NCBI GenBank assembly: GCA_002427755.1
Contig: DIYO01000003.1
Location: forward strand, 1-64,000
Direction: 5' to 3'
Origin: Roseivirga sp. UBA6052
GTDB lineage: Bacteria; Bacteroidota; Bacteroidia; Cytophagales; Cyclobacteriaceae
Length of the DNA: 64,000 nt
Positions within the stretch are counted from its first letter, which is position 1, and each line of letters opens with the position of its first letter. Position numbers and translations under genes: made by a program. The notes beneath the pieces were generated by a model. It was given only the letters and a program-made list of their open reading frames with translations. It searched no databases and was not told the origin of the DNA. Positions 1 through 6,485 of this stretch are shown here, in pieces.

Positions 1-69
1 GACTTAGAGCAAGTTGCAGAGCCATTTAGTGGAGAAGGATCATCTGGATCTAAGAAACCTAGAAACTAA
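1..69 (+). CDS. Small lipoprotein, array copy 1 (3' end only)
   Basis: The window opens inside this gene. The first 22 codons seen plus the TAA match the C-terminal half of the two complete copies that follow (ending SSGSKKPRN). It is the last part of a third member of the tandem array, and the array may continue upstream of the window. Its first codon is GAC as in copy 3, while its AAA Lys codon and TAA stop are as in copy 2, so it is a mosaic of the other two. Function unknown. Confidence 0.75.
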   Translation, partial: DLEQVAEPFSGEGSSGSKKPRN

Positions 70-92
70 TCATAACCTCAGAATACAGAACC

Positions 93-254
93 ATGAAAAA
101 ATTATTCGCCTTAATCCTATTAGTATTATTCGCAGTAGCGTGTTCAGATGTAAGTGAGGACGTAATTCCTGATCCTGTTACTCCGGATTTAGAGCAAGTT
201 GCAGAGCCATTTAGTGGAGAAGGATCATCTGGATCTAAGAAACCTAGAAACTAA
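93..254 (+). CDS. Small secreted lipoprotein, array copy 2 (53 aa)
   Basis: A 53-residue protein with a lipoprotein signal peptide: MKK, a hydrophobic stretch of about 12 residues, then AVAC with the lipidated Cys at residue 17. The mature peptide would be only 37 residues, acidic and Pro-rich after the Cys (SDVSEDVIPDP), then Gly/Ser-rich with a basic KKPRN tail. Acidic residues just after the Cys recall the lipoprotein export signal that sends Bacteroidota lipoproteins to the cell surface, but that is inference. It sits 23 bp after copy 1 and 23 bp before copy 3, with identical spacers. I do not recognise the family. Synonymous-biased differences from copy 3 argue that it is really translated. 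Confidence 0.75.
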   Translation: MKKLFALILLVLFAVACSDVSEDVIPDPVTPDLEQVAEPFSGEGSSGSKKPRN

Positions 255-277
255 TCATAACCTCAGAATACAGAACC

Positions 278-439
278 ATGAAAAAATTATTCGCCTTAAT
301 CCTATTAGTACTATTCGCAGTAGCGTGTTCAGATGTAAGTGAAGACGTGATTCCTGACCCTGTTAGCCCAGACTTAGAGCAAGTTGCAGAGCCATTTAGT
401 GGAGAAGGATCATCTGGATCTAAGAAGCCTAGAAACTAG
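278..439 (+). CDS. Small secreted lipoprotein, array copy 3 (53 aa)
   Basis: Same 53-residue lipoprotein as copy 2. By eye there are 10 nucleotide differences over 162 bases, and only one changes the protein (Thr30 to Ser); the stop is TAG rather than TAA. That pattern suggests purifying selection on a real peptide. The preceding 23-base spacer is identical to that before copy 2. It is the last array member: the following sequence carries a terminator-like hairpin and no further repeat. Function unknown. Confidence 0.75.
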   Translation: MKKLFALILLVLFAVACSDVSEDVIPDPVSPDLEQVAEPFSGEGSSGSKKPRN

Positions 440-447
440 AGCCGTTT

Positions 448-478
448 TATAAGACCTATCAAAGAGGTCTATATTTTA
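448..478 (+). terminator. Probable terminator after the lipoprotein array
   Basis: Inverted repeat AGACCT (452-457), 7-base loop, AGGTCT (465-470), then ATATTTT. The stem is short and the T-tract is interrupted, so this is a modest candidate. Confidence 0.45.
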
Positions 479-646
479 GTGGGCCAGCTTAAGATTAAGC
501 CAAGATTATTTGAGCGATAATTTTTGGCTGTTGTTCGCATACATAAAAATGAAGTTCCCATCAATATTTGTATTTTCTAAGGTCAGATATGATGATTTTT
601 CGATTTTTTTAATTGGAATTTCCTTTCAAAACTTTACTTTCACCTG

Positions 647-1975
647 ATGTTCAGGCGCAGAAACACGTTTTTACTTACCATTTTGCTCGCTTTTGGAGCA
701 GTTTCAGTTGCACAGACTCCCTATGATTTATTAGAAAAGGGGATGACTGCGATTGGTAATGGTGACGCCAGATCTGCTGTCGAATACACAAATAAAGCCT
801 ACTACAGGGCTAAAGAATCCAACGACCAATTTTCTATGATTAAAGCCAAAGGAAACATGGCTTATATAAGTATTGTTGTTGGTGACTATGCTGCTGCCCA
901 AGTCAATGCTGGTGATGCATATGGCTATTTAAAAAAGCTTGATACTGTCGATTACTATAGAGAGACACTCTATTTATCTTATCTAGGTGATATTAGTTCT
1001 AAACAAGGAGATTATAAAAGAGCTGCGAGCATTTATGAAATTGCTTATCAGACCGCAAAAGATTATGTAAAAGCTTATCCAGATATAGCATCAGAGTATG
1101 GTGATACTGATTGGCTTTATTCGTTACCGCTAGACAGAGCTTTAGCGTTAAAAGCTAATGGAGAAAATGAGGAGGCAGGAGATATCCTTTTAACTCTCTT
1201 AGATAATATGGAATACAGTCCAATGCCAAATACTTTGTCTAGAGTAAACAATCAAATTGGTTTACTTAAGATGGATTTAAATGAAGTTCAATCTGCTCAA
1301 TCATTTTTTGGTAAAGCAGCTTTCGCTGAAGGTGAAATCGATAAAAGCCTTAGAGCTGTTGCATTGCACAACCTAGCGTGGACCTACATGGAACAAGAGG
1401 ATTATACCAAGTCTAAGGAGTATTATCAAAAGGCATATGAAATTAAAGAGGAGATTTCTTCACAAGCCGGCTCTAAGTTTATCACCTTATTAGATTTAGG
1501 AGAACTAGAGTTTAGACAAAAAGATTACGAAGAGGCTATCGGATATTGGAATCAAGCATTACTAGTTCACGAAGGAATAGAAGAAGATCCTAAGGCTTTT
1601 GTTATTTACGAATGGTTTGATAAAGCGTATACTGCCTTGAATTCATCGGAAGCTGATAGGTTTGCTTCATTGTATACCTCTTCTATGGCTGATTGGATTG
1701 ATTCTCAAAAAGAAAGAAGTTCTGGTCCTGAATTGGCTGTTTTCAGCACAAGAGTTGACAATATAATAGCTGCAAGAGAAGCTTCTGCAAGAAGAATAAA
1801 TGATCTAAAGAGATATTGGCCTTATGCTGCAATGGCATTGTTAGTGCTTGCGCTCTTTATCTATCAAGTGCAGATTGCGCTTAATAAACGTAGAGATCGT
1901 ATCTACGAGCAGAATTTAAGAACAGACAGGGCGCATAGAGCTGACGAAATCTTAAAGCAAATTAGAAGGGATTAA
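647..1975 (+). CDS. TPR-repeat protein with signal peptide and C-terminal membrane anchor
   Basis: A 442-residue protein with an N-terminal signal sequence (hydrophobic to about residue 22, VSVAQ), repeated helix pairs of the TPR type over roughly residues 25-320 (for example the block ALHNLAWTYMEQEDYTKSKE), one transmembrane helix near residues 390-410 (YAAMALLVLALFIYQ), and a short basic cytoplasmic tail. The layout resembles the sensory half of Bacteroidota TPR histidine kinases or LuxR regulators, but no kinase or DNA-binding domain follows: the tail ends after about 30 residues. It may be a scaffold or a truncated sensor. It starts at ATG 647. The next gene is convergent, 11 bp away. Confidence 0.75.
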   Translation: MFRRRNTFLLTILLAFGAVSVAQTPYDLLEKGMTAIGNGDARSAVEYTNKAYYRAKESNDQFSMIKAKGNMAYISIVVGDYAAAQVNAGDAYGYLKKLDTVDYYRETLYLSYLGDISSKQGDYKRAASIYEIAYQTAKDYVKAYPDIASEYGDTDWLYSLPLDRALALKANGENEEAGDILLTLLDNMEYSPMPNTLSRVNNQIGLLKMDLNEVQSAQSFFGKAAFAEGEIDKSLRAVALHNLAWTYMEQEDYTKSKEYYQKAYEIKEEISSQAGSKFITLLDLGELEFRQKDYEEAIGYWNQALLVHEGIEEDPKAFVIYEWFDKAYTALNSSEADRFASLYTSSMADWIDSQKERSSGPELAVFSTRVDNIIAAREASARRINDLKRYWPYAAMALLVLALFIYQVQIALNKRRDRIYEQNLRTDRAHRADEILKQIRRD

Positions 1976-1986
1976 ATTCTAATCTT

Positions 1987-2316
1987 TTATTTCTTATCCC
2001 CTTCAACATATAATTGATACAAGTCTGATATACCTTTTCTGAGTCGGTGATTCTCTTCCAGTGCGTCAAGTTCTGTATCACTTAATTCTCTCTTTTTAGG
2101 GCCTTGATTTAATATAAACCAGTCTATGTTGATTTCTGGGTAGGCTCTTAGAATGTTTTGAACGGCATCGTAGCCAGGTTTGGTCTTTTCGTTGATGTAT
2201 GAATCTATAGTAGGCCCTTTAAGGGATACTCTTCTGGCAAAAGCCGCTTTGTTTCCCTTTTCATAATGGTCTATGATCCATTGAATTTTCTTTCCTGGAT
2301 GTTGGTCGAGGTCCAT
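1987..2316 (-). CDS. Small helix-turn-helix (XRE/phage-repressor-like) protein
   Basis: A 109-residue protein. Residues about 10-70 look like a lambda-repressor-type HTH domain (FARRVSLKGPTIDSYINEKT as recognition region), followed by the INIDWFILNQGP segment typical of Bacteroidota XRE proteins. The C-terminus (about 75-105) is a charged helix that could dimerise. It has no peptidase domain, so it is a stand-alone DNA-binding protein. Its upstream region holds a perfect 12 bp palindrome (2389-2400), a plausible autoregulatory operator. No phage genes are nearby. Confidence 0.7.
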   Translation of the reverse strand: MDLDQHPGKKIQWIIDHYEKGNKAAFARRVSLKGPTIDSYINEKTKPGYDAVQNILRAYPEINIDWFILNQGPKKRELSDTELDALEENHRLRKGISDLYQLYVEGDKK

Positions 2317-2388
2317 TACTACGAATATATGCTATTTAAGTGTGTTACAGTATTTAGGTAAACTGATATAAGAATATACTTCAATTTA

Positions 2389-2400
2389 TAGAATATTCTA
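2389..2400. promoter_or_regulatory. Palindrome TAGAATATTCTA, candidate HTH operator
   Basis: A perfect 12 bp palindrome 73 bp upstream of the HTH gene, with a related half (AGAATATACT) at 2371-2380. It also lies just upstream of a weak -7-like box (TACTTGTG, 2403-2410) for the + strand transcript proposed at 2411-2512. A role as operator is inferred from position only. Confidence 0.35.
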
Positions 2401-2410
2401 AATACTTGTG

Positions 2411-2512
2411 TTATTTTTATAATTCGTGTGTGTTTGTGTGCACAGAATGGGTGCGGTGATCTTATCGCACACTGTTCTGTGCCAAAATTGAGACTCTTTA
2501 GAGTCTTTTTTT
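2411..2512 (+). ncRNA. Candidate small structured RNA
   Basis: On the + strand a long two-part hairpin (GCACAGAA 2440-2447 with TTCTGTGC 2475-2482; inside it GTGCG 2451-2455 with CGCAC 2466-2470) is followed 8 bases later by a clear rho-independent terminator (2491-2512). No convincing ORF is present on this strand, and the neighbouring tRNA is on the other strand with its own terminator. The 5' end is a guess from a weak TAnnTTTG-like box at 2403-2410. Confidence 0.35.
2491..2512 (+). terminator. Rho-independent terminator, + strand
   Basis: AGACTC, loop TTTA, GAGTCT, then a run of T to 2512. The T-tract is on the + strand only, so it cannot serve the tRNA gene on the - strand; it implies a + strand transcript. 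Confidence 0.7.
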
Positions 2513-2518
2513 ATGCAT

Positions 2519-2544
2519 AAAAAAAGCCGACATAATTGCCGGCT
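2519..2544 (-). terminator. Terminator of tRNA-Ser
   Basis: On the - strand AGCCG (from 2544), loop of 10, CGGCT, then seven T. It lies 8 bases beyond the 3' end of the tRNA. Confidence 0.75.
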
Positions 2545-2551
2545 AATTTTG

Positions 2552-2636
2552 CAGAGGAGGAGGGATTCGAACCCCCGGTACCTCTCGGTACAATGGTTTT
2601 CAAGACCACCGCATTCGACCACTCTGCCACTCCTCT
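2552..2636 (-). tRNA. tRNA-Ser (anticodon UGA)
   Basis: An 85-base cloverleaf on the - strand: acceptor AGAGGAG paired with CTCCTCT, D-arm GCAGAGTGGTCGAATGC, anticodon loop CTTGAAA with anticodon TGA (complement at 2600-2602), a long variable arm (class II, as expected for Ser), and T-loop TTCGAAT. The 3' CCA is not encoded (G then CA). It reads UCA and, by wobble, UCG codons. Confidence 0.95.
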
Positions 2637-2705
2637 AGTAGTGATCTCTCGATTCGGATTGCAAAGATAATGGGAATTTTTTTCCAGCAAACAGTTATCA
2701 AGAAA

Positions 2706-3647
2706 TTAATCTTCTTTCAACTTGTCGTACTTGGCTTTATCTAATGCTGCATTCATTTCAAAGCCCACTAATAGTATTAAGGACAAAATAAAGAGCCATA
2801 GCATAAGCACGATGAGTACGCCTATTGAGCCATATAACTTATTGTATGTACCGAAATTATTCACATAGTAAGAAAACCCAAATGAGGCCAATATGGCTGC
2901 GAAGGTTGAGAATACGGAGCCAATGCTAAGGAAGTGCCATCTTTTATGTACAGCTGGCGCAAGTGAATAAATACTAGATATGGCGATCTGGAATATTATA
3001 TAGAGTATAACCAGGCGTAGAATGAAGATTATATCAATGGATATTACATCTTGAACAACTTCTCTAATCCTGTTATTATACATTAACTGTTGACCTACCA
3101 CCAAAAGGGCTATTGAGATAATGATAGACAGAGCTAGGATAAAAATGAGCAATGTGGCAATAACCCTCATTTTTATGAACCCTCGTGTTTCAACCGTTTT
3201 ATAAGATGAATTAAATGCATTCATTAATGAAGTCATTCCATTGGTTGATAGAATGAGGGTAAGAACAAAACCAAAGGATAAAAGTCCTCCTCTTTGTTTG
3301 TTTATAATATCATGAATGGTTGTGTCTGCTGCAGCATATAAGGTTTCCGGAAGGATGTTTTCTAAGAAGCCTATGATCTCATCATTCGTAACTTCAGGGA
3401 AAAAGTTTTGTATGTAAGGCGTTAGGGTGAATATAAAAATGATGGCAGGGAAGATGGCTAATGTAAAACTGAATGCTACGCCATTTGCACTAATGATTAA
3501 ACGCTGATCGTTCATCTTTCTTAAAAAGATCATTACAGCATCATAAAGCCCAACCTTTTCCTGCCCTAATTTTACTCTCTGTAAAAGTGCAATGAACCTC
3601 AGGTAGTATTGATTCTTGAATACGATATCGAGAAACTTCTCCTTCAT
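2706..3647 (-). CDS. YihY/BrkB family inner-membrane protein
   Basis: A 313-residue integral membrane protein with about six transmembrane helices between residues 45 and 300. The N-terminal region GVAFSFTLAIFPAIIFIFTL and the C-terminal YGSIGVLIVLMLWLFILSLI are hallmarks of the YihY/virulence factor BrkB family (formerly confused with RNase BN). The family's function is uncertain; envelope transport is suspected. The gene starts at 3647 and its ATG overlaps the stop of the upstream thioesterase gene (ATGA), so the two are probably translationally coupled in one operon with mltG. Confidence 0.85.
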   Translation of the reverse strand: MKEKFLDIVFKNQYYLRFIALLQRVKLGQEKVGLYDAVMIFLRKMNDQRLIISANGVAFSFTLAIFPAIIFIFTLTPYIQNFFPEVTNDEIIGFLENILPETLYAAADTTIHDIINKQRGGLLSFGFVLTLILSTNGMTSLMNAFNSSYKTVETRGFIKMRVIATLLIFILALSIIISIALLVVGQQLMYNNRIREVVQDVISIDIIFILRLVILYIIFQIAISSIYSLAPAVHKRWHFLSIGSVFSTFAAILASFGFSYYVNNFGTYNKLYGSIGVLIVLMLWLFILSLILLVGFEMNAALDKAKYDKLKED

Positions 3648-4051
3648 TCAAAAAAAGGTCTAAGTACTTTCAAGACTGCTTCGGGAGCACGAGTAGGCCT
3701 ATTTCTTTCCATATCAATAAAGACAAGAGTAGTACTCCCAGAATTGACAAGTTCACCACTTTCATTCTGGATTCTATATTCGAAGAGCATCCTAACCGAT
3801 GGAAGCGAATTAATAGTCACTTCAATATCTAACAGTTCGTCATAGGTGGCTGGCTTATGAAATTCAGAATGCAAATCCTTTACCGGCATCATTACTCCTT
3901 GCTCTTCCAGAGACTTATAAGAAAAGCCAAGTTTTCTAAGAGTTTCTACTCTGGCTATTTCATAGTAAGTAGCATAGTTGCCGTAATAAACGTAAGCCAT
4001 CTGATCGGTCTCGGCATATCTTACTCTTACTTGTGTAGAAGCTTTGTACAT
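3644..4051 (-). CDS. Acyl-CoA thioesterase, YbgC/4HBT hotdog family
   Basis: A 135-residue single hotdog-fold protein. The N-terminal motif YAETDQMAYVYYGNYATYYE carries the catalytic Asp (about residue 15) and the Tyr-rich helix start of the YbgC/4-hydroxybenzoyl-CoA thioesterase family. It hydrolyses acyl-CoA or acyl-ACP thioesters; the natural substrate cannot be read from sequence. Its ATG directly follows the mltG stop and its stop overlaps the YihY gene by 4 bases, so the three form an operon. Confidence 0.85.
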   Translation of the reverse strand: MYKASTQVRVRYAETDQMAYVYYGNYATYYEIARVETLRKLGFSYKSLEEQGVMMPVKDLHSEFHKPATYDELLDIEVTINSLPSVRMLFEYRIQNESGELVNSGSTTLVFIDMERNRPTRAPEAVLKVLRPFFE

Positions 4052-5086
4052 CTATCTGTAGATTCCTCTGCTGTTCAGAGCTCTTCGGAATAACCGAGCA
4101 TTTCTATTATGCTCGTTAATGTTATCCGCGAATCTGTGATAACCCGAAAAGTCTTCTTTAGCACACATATAAATATAGTCATGCTGCTCATAATTAAGAA
4201 CAGCATCTATAGAACTTATCGTAGGTAGGTTAATCGGTCCGGGAGGAAGCCCTCTGTACAAATAGGTATTATAAGGACTATCGATTTTTAAATCTTCGTT
4301 TAAGATTCGTTGAATACTAAAATCGCCTAGAGCAAACCTTACTGTTGGGTCTGCTTGTAATTTCATATTTTGTTTAAGCCGATTTAGATAGAGCCCGGCA
4401 ATTCTTGGTGCTTCTTCGCTTATAGAACATTCAGATTGAACGATAGATGCCAATGCTGAAACTTCTGTAGGGCTGAGACCTAACGCTTGGGCTTTTTGTT
4501 TTCTGTTTTCATTCCAAAAACTATCATGTTCCTTTTTCATTCTTTGAAATAGCTCATCGATTGAAATAGTCCAATACACCTCGTATGTGTTAGGTATAAA
4601 CATAGACATGATGGTTTCTTTATTGAAACCAAGCGAATTGAGTTTCTCTTCATCATTCAATGCATCTAGAAACGCATTCTCATCTATACCAATAGTTCTA
4701 GATACTTTTTCTGCCAGCTCCTCTTTGAATCTGATGTTATTGAAGGTGATTTGTGTTGGTAACTGATCACCGGCCCTCAACTTCCGAACCACTTCAATAT
4801 TGGATGATTTTTCAGAGAGTCTGTAGAGACCCGGTTTTACATTGTCTTGGAATTTAAGCGCCTTGGCAACAAAACTAAAGGAAAGCGCATCTTGAATGAT
4901 TTGATTATCATATAGATAATTTCTCAACGAATCGAAGTTGTCGTCTTTATCAATCAGAATGGTTCTATCATTAGCCTCAGTTAAAACATTGATGCCATAG
5001 AATACCTGATAAAAGTAAAATGTGAATGAAGTGAGCACCACAGAAAAGATGACCATCCCAAGTATAAACCGCTTTCTTTTCTTCAT
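4052..5086 (-). CDS. mltG: Endolytic murein transglycosylase MltG
   Basis: A 344-residue protein. A basic N-terminus and one transmembrane helix (about residues 5-25, FILGMVIFSVVLTSFTFYF) anchor it in the inner membrane; the YceG/MltG domain follows, with the SIVQSEC motif containing the catalytic Glu near residue 217, then the conserved ADPTVRFALG, SPYNTYLYRGLPPGPI and YMCAKEDFSGYHRF segments. MltG cleaves nascent peptidoglycan strands and sets glycan length. I chose the ATG at 5086, in front of KKRKRF; an upstream in-frame start at 5128 would add 14 unlikely residues. Divergent from tsaC with a 46 bp gap. Confidence 0.92.
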   Translation of the reverse strand: MKKRKRFILGMVIFSVVLTSFTFYFYQVFYGINVLTEANDRTILIDKDDNFDSLRNYLYDNQIIQDALSFSFVAKALKFQDNVKPGLYRLSEKSSNIEVVRKLRAGDQLPTQITFNNIRFKEELAEKVSRTIGIDENAFLDALNDEEKLNSLGFNKETIMSMFIPNTYEVYWTISIDELFQRMKKEHDSFWNENRKQKAQALGLSPTEVSALASIVQSECSISEEAPRIAGLYLNRLKQNMKLQADPTVRFALGDFSIQRILNEDLKIDSPYNTYLYRGLPPGPINLPTISSIDAVLNYEQHDYIYMCAKEDFSGYHRFADNINEHNRNARLFRRALNSRGIYR

Positions 5087-5132
5087 AAGGGCACAAAAAT
5101 AGGCAATTTGTTCTAACTTCGGCCACATTCAT

Positions 5133-5756
5133 ATGGCTGCTGAATACATTAAATTATATGAGAAGAACCCCGAGAGTAGAAAGCTTGAACAAATTGTAAA
5201 AGTTCTCGAATCGGGAGGTGTAGTTATTTATCCTACCGATACAGTTTACGGTATTGGCTGCGATTTTACCAATGCCAAAGCTGTACAGAGAGTTAGTAAG
5301 ATTAAGAATACAAAACCTGAAGCATTGTCTTTTATTTGCTACGACTTGAGTCAGGTTTCAGAGTATATCAGGGGCATGAGTACTCCCGTTTTTAAGGTAA
5401 TTAAAAAGGCCTTACCCGGACCTTTTACGTTTATTCTCAATGCCAATAGTAATGTACCCAAAGTGCTCAACGCTAAAAAGCGAACTGTGGGGATTAGAGT
5501 TCCAGATAATAATATCATAAGAGAGTTGGTACACCTCCTGGGTAAGCCCATAATTACAACGTCTATTAAAGATGAAGATGAGGTAATAGAGTACTCAACA
5601 GATCCTGAATTGATTTTTGAGAAGTATGGTGATTTGGTTGATGTAGTAATTGATGGAGGTTATGGAGGTAACATTGCTTCAACGGTGGTGAACTGTTCTA
5701 ATGACGAATTTGAAGTAGTTCGTGAAGGACTTGGAGACATTGATCAGTTTTTATGA
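5133..5756 (+). CDS. tsaC: Threonylcarbamoyl-AMP synthase (TsaC/Sua5 family)
   Basis: A 207-residue YrdC-domain protein. The motif GVVIYPTDTVYGIGCD (about residues 29-44) and the later KRTVGIRVPDN and STVVNCS segments are typical. It makes L-threonylcarbamoyladenylate from Thr, bicarbonate and ATP for the universal t6A37 modification of ANN-decoding tRNAs. Its length matches the short TsaC form without the Sua5 C-terminal domain. The stop overlaps the next ATG by 4 bases (ATGA), indicating coupling with the WbqC gene. Confidence 0.9.
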   Translation: MAAEYIKLYEKNPESRKLEQIVKVLESGGVVIYPTDTVYGIGCDFTNAKAVQRVSKIKNTKPEALSFICYDLSQVSEYIRGMSTPVFKVIKKALPGPFTFILNANSNVPKVLNAKKRTVGIRVPDNNIIRELVHLLGKPIITTSIKDEDEVIEYSTDPELIFEKYGDLVDVVIDGGYGGNIASTVVNCSNDEFEVVREGLGDIDQFL

Positions 5757-6391
5757 GTAAGATTTTAGTTGAGCTACAATACCTACCCTCGATCGCATAT
5801 TTCACTCTCCTGCAGAATGCAGATCAAGTAATTATTGAATCGCAAGAGCATTTTGTAAAGCAATCTTTCAGGAATAGAATGCTCATTCACGATGCCAATA
5901 GAATTCTACCACTCTCTATTCCAGTTCAGCATACAGCCTTAAAAATACCCATAACGGAAGTTCGAATAGACTACAAACAAAAATGGGTTAATGCACATTG
6001 GAGAGCAATTCAGTCTAGTTACGGAAAGGCCCCATTTTTTGACTACTATGCTGAATATTTCAAAAACGTACTCTATCAGGAGGAGACTTTTCTTTTTGCA
6101 TTCAATCAGAAGCTGCTGACATTATGTCTCAAATTGTTAGGGTTAAGTATCAACATAGAATATACCGCTGAGTATAGAAAAAGCCCAAATGAAGACACTA
6201 TAGACATGCGTTCGACAATTTCGCCAAAAGTGAATGTAGAAAACCTGCCATGGTTTCATGCTAAACCTTATTATCAGTTGTTTGGCAAAGACTTTGTACC
6301 TAACCTAAGCATCTTAGATCTACTCTTTTGTACCGGACCTGACGCTTCAATCATTCTTAAAGAATCATTTCTCGGCCTAGAGAACAAATAG
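5753..6391 (+). CDS. WbqC family protein
   Basis: A 212-residue protein with the WbqC-like start (LQYLPSIAYFTLLQNADQVIIE) and the motif QSFRNRMLIHDANR, followed by WRAIQSSYGKAPFFDYYAEYF; these define the family. WbqC proteins are found in O-antigen and glycan loci but are also present, as here, as single housekeeping genes in Bacteroidota; the reaction is not established. Translationally coupled to tsaC. Confidence 0.85.
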   Translation: MSKILVELQYLPSIAYFTLLQNADQVIIESQEHFVKQSFRNRMLIHDANRILPLSIPVQHTALKIPITEVRIDYKQKWVNAHWRAIQSSYGKAPFFDYYAEYFKNVLYQEETFLFAFNQKLLTLCLKLLGLSINIEYTAEYRKSPNEDTIDMRSTISPKVNVENLPWFHAKPYYQLFGKDFVPNLSILDLLFCTGPDASIILKESFLGLENK

Positions 6392-6485
6392 ATTTAAGTA
6401 AACGTTTTGTATTAAATCATTAGGCAACTTACTATATTGATTTGTGGTTTGATTGCATCAAATGAAACCCGTAGAAAGGCATTAA

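Larger units (their letters stand above)
1..439 (+). repeat. Tandem array, 185 bp period, 2.4 copies visible
   Basis: The ATGs of the two full copies are at 93 and 278, a period of 185 bp covering one lipoprotein gene plus a 23 bp spacer. Because 185 is not a multiple of three, the copies lie in different frames and cannot be one long repeat protein. The left end is outside the window. Confidence 0.9.

Noticed and set aside
2448..2492. 14-codon ORF (MGAVILSHTVLCQN) in the candidate RNA
   Set aside because: Too short and lies within hairpin arms; the structure explains it better.
2398..2622. 74-codon open frame on the - strand
   Set aside because: It runs through the tRNA-Ser gene and its terminator; the RNA gene explains the sequence.
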